Source: Spinellus fusiger
Taxonomy: Eukaryota; Mucoromycota; Mucoromycetes; Mucorales; Phycomycetaceae
Assembly (NCBI GenBank): GCA_025094145.1
Contig: JALLLS010000021.1
Location: 124,001-188,000, forward strand
DNA length: 64,000 nt
Reading direction: 5' to 3'
Part shown: piece after piece, positions 1-10,258 of the stretch
Layout of the letters: each line of letters opens with the position of its first letter
Position numbering within the stretch: the first letter of the stretch is position 1
The notes under the pieces: model-generated
The model's database searches: none
Told to the model about the DNA's origin: nothing
What the model saw: the letters and a program-made list of their open reading frames with translations, nothing else
Program-made: the position numbers and the translations under genes

Positions 1-2090
1 CACAAATAAGAACACATTAAAAATACACTTTCTCATTTTCATCTATTATTTATTTTATTTTGTCTTTTCTTCAGAAAAAATAACAAGCACATCTACACTA
101 GAATGCACTTATTTATCATAACAAAATAAATGTGTTAATAAAAGAAAATAAATTAGAAGAAACTTGTCCAGCGTAAAATGACGTAGTAACTCGGTAACAA
201 AAAGGCTGCACTTTGTATCAAATACTCCCACGCCAACGACAGGTCAACTTGAGTCACCGTGATGAATATAATCTATACATAGAAATAAACATACATAAAG
301 TAATACAATGTTCAAATGTAAATCAACTGAAAAAGAAAAAAAGAAAAAAGAAAAAAGGTATAGATTGTAATGTCTATAGTAAGCCATTCCTTTCTTCTTC
401 TTTCAATAGGTTCCTTACAGCTACTGGTAAGACAGAAAGAAAGAGATGGTTGGCTACAGATACACCATAGAATCAACATGCAAATAATTTATATTTTTGT
501 ATTTCCCATTAAAGAATAAGCCTATCTATGCAGTCAGTGATACCATTCATAAAAAGGATCGTCAGGAAATAATAATAAAGCAGTGGCAGTTAACAGGAAA
601 TAAATCAGGTGATAACAGAGGCATGACGATGGAATATAAGGTTCTATAAAATAGACTGCAGTGTTATCTTTTTGAAGGGTAATTACCAAAGAAAGAGGGA
701 GAAAACAAAACAATGGGTCATTTTACAGAGCATGACTTGTACAGAATGTTGTAAAACAATACTGGTTGACAAATAACCAGAAATATACAATAGATAGACC
801 TTTATATTCCGAAAATGGTCAGAAGTTCATAGTAAATTAATAAAAAGACGATGGAATAATAGTATCTGATACATATCAAAAAGTAGACAATAGAGACATA
901 TGGACAAAATAAAACAGTATTTTTGTAGTGCAAGTGAAGATGGAGATGAAGATGGAGATGGTGAGAGAGAAGAGAGAAGAGGTTATGTAAACTAACTTGC
1001 TTATTGAAAATATTAATGTAAACAGGTATAGTGAGCTAGTTCAGTGAGATCACTTGATACAATTATAGTTCAGGAACAGACTTCACCTTAGTGTTAACAT
1101 TAAAAAAAGAAAGTTATAGGGCAAGGTTATTTAATATAGCCAGTAATCCTCGAGCAGATGGTTTCCAAGTGAGATGATAGAATTAAACATAAACACATAG
1201 AATCTAAATATGTTATATTGACTCTCTTCCAATGAATAGTTTAAGACGATGAGAATTCACAAACAAAGAAGTAGTGTAGGACACATCCCTCGAGTGCCAC
1301 ACTCAATATTATACAGCCATATAAAATTCAGTCCTCATTTTATTTGCACAATTGATAGAATTATTCAGGCTTATTTTTATAATAAACTAAGATCTCCCTG
1401 TCTGAGACAGATATTGATCATAAAGGTTGTGTTCCTTATATACTATGCTATTATAAGCAGGTTTACTATAATGTCTGTAGTCTTTTCTCTTGTTGGTAAG
1501 GTGCTTCCATTTATGTTTTCCTTTTGGTTGTTGATCTTCTTATGATACTTGATTTTGATATAGCATAAGAGCCTTCCGAGCAAAGGCAACTTCTTGAAGA
1601 CATGACCGATACATCCTAAAAGTCTTTAGTAAAGTCTCATCTTTCCAATGAGAATATAAAGTAATTGGTACACAATGTATAATAAAGTTATTTTTAAGTG
1701 AAATAGTTACCTATTGCTAAAATAAATAAAAGGTAGTGATGAAGCAATCATAGAAATTAAAATGCTTTTTCTTTATCTCTATTTCTTTCTGGAGGCATAA
1801 TTTATTTTTTGAAGAATTGAAACGAAAACAAAATATAAAAGTAGAAAGGAAGCCTTTCTTTTTAAATAGCATTCTAATTTATCAGTATAAATAGAAATAG
1901 AAATTAATCAACAATAAATACATATCATTTATTCAGTGTACCTAGGTTAGAGATACTCTATTGTTTTAAGAAAAAGAGTCAAGAAGTATTATTGCTCCAA
2001 CAAGGCAAAGACAGTAATAAAACAGTAAATTATAGAAATGCTTGCAAGTTGTAGGTTCTCTAACTCTATTTCTTATAGGTTGTTCTATGT
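1..2090. other. AT-rich intergenic stretch, no gene seen
   Basis: No reading frame here has recognisable homology or convincing coding character; the longer open frames (213-470, 1249-1545) are low-complexity. The part at about 2022-2083 is repeated in inverse orientation at 7864-7925, immediately outside a Tc1-like element, so this edge is probably older repeat DNA that was itself a target for transposons. Confidence 0.6.
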
Positions 2091-2097
2091 ATTTGTT

Positions 2098-2468
2098 ATA
2101 AAAACATATATGAGACATACAGTAGAGACATCAGGTCTATATAGAAGATAGATTAGGTCAGCAGAATTATAGATATAAGTTTATCATGCATAAAACCACA
2201 GTGCCCAGTGCCACCATTCTTTGCTTTAATGACAGCCTTGCATCTCCGAGATATGCTTTCAATAAGACAACTGATCATCTCTATGAGTAGCTTCTTCTAT
2301 TCAAACAATAGGACAGACTCCCAAATCCCTAAGAGTACTTTAGAAATTATCTTCCTTTGACTCTCATGGTCCAGAATGTCCCAAGGTACTCGATTGGATT
2401 CAGGTCAGGGCTTTATGAGGGCCAGTTCTTTATTATGGTCACACCCACTTCTTCTATACACTCCTTGA

Positions 2469-2499
<31 letters not shown>

Positions 2500-2680
2500 A
2501 AGAACTGACTTTCACTCGGTGCCTCTTCCACCCATGAAATCCTCATATTCTCTGCATCTCTTCAGAATATAAGACACAGCAGTAAATCTTACATTTAAAC
2601 CATTGGCAATCTCTGATTGGGTGGTGCCATTTATACTATGTGTACAATAATACAAGTAAAATTGTCATTATTATTTCTAT
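2098..2680 (-). mobile_element. Tc1/mariner relic with internal deletion
   Basis: On the minus strand the 3' end of a Tc1-like transposase is readable: the run containing SPDLNPIEYL (about 2370-2430) and the terminal block with RRC.AVIKAKNGGTG (about 2195-2260). The helix-turn-helix start is also readable at about 2575-2640 (NGTTQSEIANGL). The HTH lies almost next to the C-terminal part, so the catalytic middle, including the first aspartate, is missing. It is an internally deleted, non-coding derivative of the family seen intact-length at 6482-7838. The outer ends are approximate. Confidence 0.7.
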
Positions 2681-2799
2681 TGAAAAGAGGCTGTGTTGTA
2701 TGAAGCGTACATGAAGTGAAAATAAAGAATAGAATAAAAAAAAACTAATTTTTTTGGTCAGAAAATCCAAAAATTAATCATAATAATAATAAGCCAGTG

Positions 2800-3770
2800 A
2801 GAGAGACCTCAGACACTTGGAAAAGGTCATTAGAAAAGATTGATTTGCCTTGTACGATCAACTGAAATTAGGAATGTTGAAGTTTGAGATTGATGTATAT
2901 AGAAATATCACTATCAGCTATTACAATCAGTTAAGGTTTGGATCTTTTTCTCCAGCTCATAAGCCAGTCTTAACTGAAAAACACAAGAAACGTGTTTGTT
3001 AGGCTAAGGAACATGTCAATCGGACAAACGACCAGTGGAAAGGTGTCATCAGACCAGATGAGTCCATGAATGCCATGAAAGAAAATAATGGAGGTGCCTG
3101 TGGAATTAGAAAAGTTGGATAAAATCATAATCTCAAGCATATTGCTCCAACAACAAAGTTTGATGGCGGTGGTGTGATGCCTTGGAGTTGTTTTTAAGCT
3201 AATGGATTTGAGCCTTTGGTCTTTGTTGATGGCACTGTAAATCAGGACGTATATATCAAAATTATGGCTAGTGCGTTCCATCATTGGTTCATGTAATTGC
3301 ATTAGAAAGAAGAAATCGAGTTTCTGTTACAAGAATAGGATGCTAGCTGTCATACTGGGGCCTATACCAGATGGTGAGAAGAGACACATCAAATTAGAGT
3401 TCTTTGATTACTGGCCCATACAAATACCTGACTTGAACTCAATTGAACATGTCTGATACGCCTTGGAAACACGAGTTGAAGAAAGACGCGTATATATTAT
3501 CAATGTAGAAGGTTGGTATTGAACCTGCACAACGATTAGCTCTGAGTATGACAGACAGATGCCAGGGTTTAATTGATGTCAAAGGAGGCCATGCAAAGTA
3601 TTAATTCTTATTATTTTTCTATCCTCAATCAATAAAGATGTTAAGCCTTGATGTGATAAAGTTTGAAGCTTCTATATCAAGTGTGAAGTGTTTTATTTAA
3701 TGTTGAACATGTTCTATCTATTTCGTCCTGAAATTTATTTTCAAGTGTTAAATTCAATTAGGTGTGACTA
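2800..3770 (+). mobile_element. Tc1/mariner relic, 5'-truncated (copy E1)
   Basis: Transposase fragments in broken frames run on the plus strand: a central piece with HKPVLTEKHKK, a WKGVIRPDES piece (DDE first aspartate region), DGGGVMPWSCF, PDLNSIEHV (third catalytic acidic residue) and the terminal KGGHAKY. Several in-frame stops and frameshifts make it a pseudogene. The 5' end is missing. The 3' terminus reads gtgtgacta and ends at 3770, directly abutting the element at 3773-5151. It lies tail to tail with the copy starting at 5154; 3215-3485 is almost identical to the inverse of 5480-5757, although flanking parts are much more diverged. Confidence 0.8.
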
Positions 3771-3772
3771 TA

Positions 3773-5151
3773 CAGTCCTATGTAATAAGTGACTAAACAA
3801 AAGATAAATTTCTATTTTTATTCTTCAAAAATAAAATAGAGGTCTTTTTCTTTTCTTTTATAACTTATTCAAAAATGACTTCAAGCAATCAAAATCAGCC
3901 AACTGTTAGCCAAGAACATGAAGATAGTCCCACCAAAAGAAGAGAGCATGCTATGTTTATTAGAGGCCAAATCATAGGACAATGGAAAAGACATGCTACT
4001 TATCAAGAGATTTCTGACAATCTTGACATCCCAAAGAGCACAGTGGACAGGATCGTTCTATTGTATAAAAATGAAGGCATAAATCAACCTAAACTACGTA
4101 AAGGAAGACCTGAAAATTTTTCATCTACTTCAAAACTGACTATCATCTTGTTTATTCGCAGAAACCCTATGCAAACAATTGCATATCATTTGAAAAATAT
4201 GAATGATGCAGGCGTGGATATTTGCCGTAGCACATTTTTAAAATACATGAATAAACTCGGGGCTTTTTTATGCTCACCACCAAGAAAACCTGGCATGACA
4301 CTTACTCACAAGCAAAGACGATTGAAATAGTGTAAAAGCAAGGTTGATTGGCCAGCGGAGAGGTGGAGTAACGTTGTTTGGTCTGATGAGTCCCGTTTTA
4401 CAGTTGTGGGCAGTAATAAAGGGACTAGAGTGATCAGGAAGAGAGATGAAAGGTATGAGGAAGGCCATATGCAAAGAACATACAATTATGGCAAGGGTTT
4501 AGTCATGGCATGGAGTTGCTTTTGGCGTGGAGATGTAGGACCTTTTGTACTCTTGGAGGGATCAGTTAATCAAGACAAGTATGTCAATGTACTTGCTAAT
4601 TAATCTCTTCCCTGGTTCTAAAAATTGCAAGAGGACATCAATGAGACCATTATGTTTCAAGAAGACAGTGCTCTTTTCCATACAAGAGCATATAGTAGAT
4701 GGTGCAAACAAGAGAGATGTAAGATTGAATGTTTTGATTTTTGGCCTGCAAAAAGTCCAGATCTTAACCCAATTGAGTATGTCTGGGCTTATCTGGAAAA
4801 TAATATCGAGTCGCGTCGAACAAGCATAAACAATACTAAGCAGCTTGAAAAATGCTTGCATAGTGAATGAGAGAAGATCCCAAATGGATTTCTGGAAAAT
4901 TTAGTGGATAGCATGCCAAAAAGGTGCTCTGCTGTGGTTAATGATGAAGGCTTTGCTACAAATTACTAAACAATATTTTTATAATCAAAATGTAGACAAT
5001 CATTTAAAGATCAACTGTTCCAAATATTGTGTTATTCCATGAACCTTTTATTATGAACATCTTAGACTGATAGATATACCTTTAATTTTCAAAAAAAAAA
5101 AAAAAACCAAAAAATTGATTTTTTTGTTTAGTCACTTATTACTTGGGACTG
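3773..5151 (+). mobile_element. Tc1/mariner element with TIRs and TA duplication; transposase pseudogene
   Basis: Both ends carry matching inverted repeats beginning cagtcc and containing taataagtgactaaacaa, flanked by TA at 3771-3772 and 5152-5153. The transposase starts at 3875 (MTSSNQNQPTVSQEHE), with an HTH around residues 45-70. It has DDE motifs WSDES (about 4381), QEDSALFHTR (about 4660) and SPDLNPIEYVW (about 4755), and ends near 4969. TAG at 4328 follows RRLK, and there is another early stop near 4600 and one at 4868, so the copy is dead. A diverged relative sits at about 52111-53310. The element was inserted exactly into the junction of two older tail-to-tail Tc1 copies. Confidence 0.9.
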
Positions 5152-5153
5152 TA

Positions 5154-7861
5154 GTCACACAACATCAGAAAGTATACGATTTTTATTTTTTGAAATCCTG
5201 AGAAAGAACATGCTTTACGGATAAAAAGGCTGAGACCTTAAAACACATACTAATGACTTCAAATTCAACACAAAGTTAGTTTAACATATTGTTTATATTA
5301 ATATATATAGATATATAAGTTTTTATTTAATATTTTGTATGGCCTCCTTTGCCATCAATGACTGTATGGTATCTGTCTGTCATACTTTGAATTTATTGTT
5401 TTGTAAGCTCAATACCAACTCACTCCCACCCTTCTGCAATTAGAGCCTTCAAACTTCCAACATTATTAATAAATACCCTTCTTTCTTCAATTCATGTTTC
5501 CAAGGCGTATCAGACATGTTTAATTGAGTTCAAGTCAGGTATTTGTATGGGCCAGTAATCAAAGAACTCTAATTTGATGTGTCTCTTCTCACCATCTGGT
5601 ATAGGCCCCAGTATGACAGCTAGCATCCTATTCTTGTAACAGAAACTCGATTTCTTCTTTCTAATGCAATTACATGAACCAATGATGGAACGCACTAGCC
5701 ATAATTTTGATATATACGTCCTGATTTACAGTGCCATCAATAAAGACCAAAGACCCAAATCCACCAGCCAAGAAACAGCCTCAGATCATTATGCTACCTT
5801 TCCTTCATTTGGTTGTAGGTATAATATAAACAGTCTTGTATCTTTCTAAAATATCTATGATCACTCTGGTTCCTCCCTGGTAACCCTCTACTTCAAACCG
5901 TGACTCATCAGACTATACAGCGCGTCTCCAGTCCTCAGGAGTCCAATTGACCCATTCTTTCGCCCAACAAAGTCTTTTCTTCATTATTTCTTCAGATAAC
6001 CTTGGATTGTGTGATGCAAAGTAAGAACCAAACCCAATCTGATGTATATATCTGATAAATGTTGCTCTACAGATGATTATCTCATGTGTCTTAAGTTCCA
6101 AATTTATATAGTTATAGGAGGCAAATGGGTTGCCTCTTAGAATGGCCTCAAGTCGTCTGAGGTCTCTCTCATTTCGTTTTTTTGGTGCACCAGAACTAGG
6201 TCTTGGTAGAGGTGTACCATTAGTTTTGATTCTACTAATGATCTTTTGGACAGTAGTCTTGCTAATGTCAACGACCTTTGAAATGATACCCATGGAGTAT
6301 TTTTCTTTTTTAAGCCAGTAAACACCCCAGTACTCTCTTTCTTCAAGCTTATTATAAACTCTTTAGTTTTTAGTTGATGATTCTGCGTTTGAAATTTGAG
6401 ATTGCTTAATGGGATGTGATTATGTGGTAAAAAGATGAAGATGAATCATGTTTAAAAATGTATAAATTCGGGGGTCGTATACAGTGGCTTTCAAAATAAT
6501 AATGGTATTTTTTACATTCCGATATGATTCTTGTTTATGGAAATACTCATTCTTTGTCATAAAAACATACATTAAACACACAGTAGAGACTTGAAAATTG
6601 GATAAAGTATAAAGAAGGTCATCAAGATAATATATACAGATTTATTAGGTGGAAAACTTTAGTATTTAGTGTTTCCACCCTTGGCCTTAATAACAGCCCT
6701 ACATCTCCGCCCCATGCTGGCAATGAGGGTGTCTGTAGTGTCCTTGGGAATATTCTCCTATTCTTCCAACAGAAGCACCTCCAAATCTTGAAGAGTACTT
6801 TTTGGGGTCATCCTCTTTCTTATTGCTCTGTCAAGCTCCTCCCAAAGATGTTCAATTGGGTTCAGGTCAGGGCTTTGAGAGGGCCACCTCTCCATAGTGG
6901 CAATGCTCTCCTGTGCCTTCCACAACCTGGACTTTCTACTCTTGTGGCGGCTGGCATTGTCCTCTTGAAGAACATAATTCACCTCTGGATTCAGTGCCTT
7001 GAGTTGATCCAGCTCAGGGCAGTAATTCTCCTTTAAGATCTCAATGTATCTTCTACTATCTATAATGCCCTTCACAGGCGCCAACCTTCCAACACCTTCA
7101 CCAGAAAAGAAAACCCTACAACATCACACCATTACTACCAAACTTCATCGTCGGCTTCACATTATCTGGGAGTAGCCCTTCCTTCTTCCTGCGCACTAAT
7201 CTGGTACGGCTGTTATTGCTCATCAGCTGGTACTTTGACTCATCGGACCAGATGACTGTCTTCTAGTCTTCCTCAGTCCAATGGAGGTGGGCCTTGGCTC
7301 AAGCAAGTCTCAACTTCTTGTGTTTAATAGTGAGAGAAGGTTTCTTAACCACCCTGCAAGAAAACAGACCAATCTTATCAATTTTTTAAAAGTGTTCATG
7401 GACATTTGGGTGGTCATCTGCTTGCAAAGCTGATCCATTGTCTGAAATGAATCTCTTTCTAATGTGTCCAACCTCTCTCTAGTCTCTCTAACTAAGAATG
7501 GGCTTGCAACCAATGCTCTTCTTGGCCTTGAAGCAACCAGTTTCCTTGTATCTCTTTACGATAAGGGAAACAGACTGCTTACTAACACCAAACCTAGCAG
7601 AAATGGCAACATGGCTGGTCCCATTAACAGTGGCCTCGTGAGCGATGAAACAACGAGTAAAGTCATCAATATTTATTTTTCCTGTTTCCAAGAGGTTTTT
7701 TGTTGTTTTCAGTGGTGTTAGATGAGGTAGACATTAGAGTGGAAAAGCAATAAATGAAGAATGTTCAATTAAAAAAAAATTCAAGGGTAAAATTATGGTC
7801 TGAATTTGATATCTTCCTTGTTTTATTGAAAGCCACTGTACTTTCTAATTTTGTGTGACTG
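5154..7861 (-). mobile_element. Tc1/mariner relic (copy E2), split by a younger Tc1 insertion
   Basis: The minus-strand transposase is readable from about 6346 down to 5331: HTH piece with VVDISKTTVQKIISRI, ATFIRYIHQIGFGSYF, PEDWRRAV, PDLNSIKHV and a terminal KGGHTKY-like block. Stops and frameshifts break it. The 3' end starts gtcacacaac at 5154. The 5' end is probably cagtcacacaaaattagaaag (complement of 7841-7861), separated from the body (ending 6479) by the insertion at 6482-7838. Re-joining across that insertion restores a terminus that matches the 3' one. TA follows at 7862-7863. Same family as E1 and the copy at 24935-26070. Confidence 0.75.
6482..7838 (-). mobile_element. Tc1/mariner element (copy E3) with dead transposase
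   Basis: Terminal repeats beginning cagtggctttcaa are present at both ends, with TA at 6480-6481 and 7839-7840. The transposase reads on the minus strand: HTH part 7691-7488 (FTRCFIAHEATVNGTSHV), a middle part, and the catalytic C-terminal part 7084-6758 with LQEDNASRHKSRKS and SPDLNPIEHLWEE. Stops (mostly TAG or TGA where relatives have tryptophan) and a frameshift break the frame. The element is nearly identical to 20109-21467, sharing the same disabling mutations. This copy has one extra stop (TAG, complement of 6758-6760) where the other keeps TGG. Confidence 0.9.
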
Positions 7862-7863
7862 TA

Positions 7864-8147
7864 TAGGAAATAGAGTCGGAGAATCTACAACTTGCAAGCA
7901 TTTCTATAATTTAATGTATTCACAGATAAACAGTAAAATATCATAAAAAGATTAGTAGGGAAGACTTTTTGAACACAGATATCTGTAAAAGCCTTCAAAT
8001 AAAAAATGATATGGTTTCTGTAGCTTTTAAAACAACTCTTCACATACTATCTGAGAATATGTATATAATATTTATTAAAGATATGAGTTAGTTTTCCAAG
8101 ACTAATTGAAGGTGTCTCAACAGACTTCAAGGTTCCAAATATATAAA
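7864..8147. other. Short non-coding spacer, partly repeated
   Basis: Sequence 7864-7925 is an inverted, slightly diverged copy of 2022-2083. No coding sequence is visible. It probably represents the older target DNA between the element ending at 7861 and the one starting at 8150. Confidence 0.5.
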
Positions 8148-8149
8148 TA

Positions 8150-9520
8150 CAGTGTCACATTAAAAATCTAAAATATTTTTTATTTTCCGACTCTAATTTT
8201 GCTAAAAAAAAAAAAAAAAACTTTTTTTTTACACATTCCTCATTTCTTCTTTTTCCACTATCATATTTATCATGTCTAACACCACCGAACAAACCACCAA
8301 GCCTCTTGGAAACAGAAAGAGAAATATCGATGATTTCACTCGCAGACTAATCGTTCACGAGGCCACTGTAAATGGCACCAGACAGACAGACATTGTAGCT
8401 ATGTTTGGCGTCAGTCAGCCCGCTGTCAGCCTCATCATGAAGAAGTACAAGGAAACTGGCTGTTTCAAGGCAGGCAAGAGCTCTGGACGCAAGCCTGTCT
8501 TGAAGGAGAGAGACGAGAGGGAAGTTTCTCGCGAGGTGGCAAGGGACCCTTTCCAGAGCATGAAGGAGCTCCACCAGGGAATGGCCACCAAAGTGTCCAT
8601 GAGCACTTTTGAAAAAATGATGAAGAAGATTGGCCTGTCTTCTTGCAGGGTGATTAGAAAGCCTGCTCTCACCAACAAGCACAAAAATTTGAGGCTCGCT
8701 TAGGCCAAGGTCCACCTACACTGGGTAGAAGAAGACTGGAAGGCGGTCGTCTGGTCCGATGAATCGAAGTTCCAGCTAATGAGCAATAATAGCCGTACCA
8801 GAGTAGTGCGCAAGAAGAAGGAGGGACTGCTTCCAAAGAATGTGAAGCCGACGATGAAGTTTGGTGGTGGTGTGGTAATGGTGTGGGGTTCTCTTTTCTG
8901 GTGAAGGTGTCGGTAGACTTGCTGTGGTGGAGGGATCCATCAATAGTGCTAAATACACCAGTATTTTAGAAACGGCCTATTGCCCTGAGTTGGCTCGTCT
9001 TTTGGCACTGAATCCAGTGGTAGGCTGTGTTCTTCAAGAGGACAATGCCAGTTGCCATACTAGTAAGGAGACTAGGAAATGAAGGGATGAGAGGGGCATA
9101 GTCACGATAGAGGGCTAGCCCTCTCAAAGCCCTGACCTGAACTCAATTGAGCATCTTTGAGAGGAACTTAACAGAGCATTCCGGAAGAGGATGACTCCAG
9201 AAAGCACTCTCCAGGATCTGAAGGCTCTCCTGGTCCAGGAATGGGATAAGATTCCTAAAGAGATTACCAACAACCTCATTAACAGCATGCATCGGAGATG
9301 TAGGGCCGTCATTGAGGCCAAGGGTGGAAGCACCAAATATTAAGGATTTCCACCCAATAAATTTGTATATATTATCCTGTTGACCTTCTTTATACTTTAT
9401 CCAATTTTCAAGTCTCTAATGTGTGTTTAATGTGTGTTTTTATTACAAAGAATAAGTATTTCCCCAAACAAGAATCCTATCGGAAAATAAAAACTTTGAT
9501 TATTATTTTGCCTGACATTG
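8150..9520 (+). mobile_element. Tc1/mariner element (copy E4) with dead transposase
   Basis: Starts TA/cagtgtcac (8148-8150) and ends gacattg/TA (9520-9522). The first transposase segment, 8272-8703, is open for 143 codons: MSNTTEQTTKPLG, then an HTH with RLIVHEATVNGT and FGVSQPAVSLIMKKY. It stops at a TAG replacing a tryptophan conserved in relatives. Further on WSDESKFQLMS, QEDNASCHT and SPDLNSIEHL are readable, with TGA or TAG at positions expected to be tryptophan, and a frameshift near 8895. The end reads KGGSTKY. Same subfamily as E3 but clearly diverged. A LINE fragment is inserted at its right end. Confidence 0.88.
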
Positions 9521-9531
9521 TATTATATACA

Positions 9532-10245
9532 ACTTCCTGCACCACCACAAGACGTTCATCCAACTGACTATTGTCTAAATCTTCTGCCGCGCACGGTTAA
9601 GTCTTTTGTTAAATGGCGAGACCTTTGGCCCAGTTTGTTAATACTGCTGCAAGCCATTGATCGAGCCACGTCTACTCGAGACTTTAAGGTAGAGCCATCA
9701 GCTGGTAGCTTGCTCATTGAGGCTGCTGATGGGTGTGTTGAGCGGGAACGCCAACGCCGCCATAGAGTGCAAAAACTCCTGCAGCAACAGACGCTGTATC
9801 CTCACTTCTCCTCCGATCTCTCCTCTACCACCCATTCTTAACCCGTTTAGCAAAGCCAGAAGCTGCTAGTGTAGTTGCTGTATTTGTGTCCTTAGGATTG
9901 TCCGAGTTGCTCTAAGTATCCCTCGTTGGATTTCGAATCGCCACAGGATGACGGTTATCTTTTTAGTGTCCTGGTTTCCTTGCTGACTTTATGGCCTTTT
10001 GGATGTCTATTCATAATTCTCATTTACAATCATTTATTTTTATTTATTTTTCCTTATTTTACCCTCATTGAGGTTTTGTATCCTTAAATATTTCTGTTTC
10101 CTGTCTCTGCATTATTTTTTTCACTTATGTATTTGAAGTGTTTCTATGTCTATTCTTATTTATTTTACACAATTTCTCATAGGGTGGCTGATATGCCCAA
10201 TGCACGAATAGCAAACCACACCCAAAAAATATAAATACTTTAAAC
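9532..10245 (+). mobile_element. 5'-truncated non-LTR retrotransposon (LINE), copy A
   Basis: About 100 C-terminal codons of a reverse-transcriptase polyprotein (to the stop at 9839-9841) and a 3' UTR ending aaatactttaaac. A 13-bp direct repeat tgtattatataca at 9519-9531 and 10246-10258 is a target-site duplication, so this is a retroposed, severely 5'-truncated copy. It is almost identical to the longer copy at 21482-22376. There is no poly(A) tail; the 3' end is a short A-rich sequence. Insertion took place at the very end of the Tc1 element 8150-9520. Confidence 0.85.
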
Positions 10246-10258
10246 TGTATTATATACA

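Noticed and set aside
213..470. 85-codon frame at the window start
   Set aside because: Lys-rich low-complexity translation of an A/G-rich tract; no homology.
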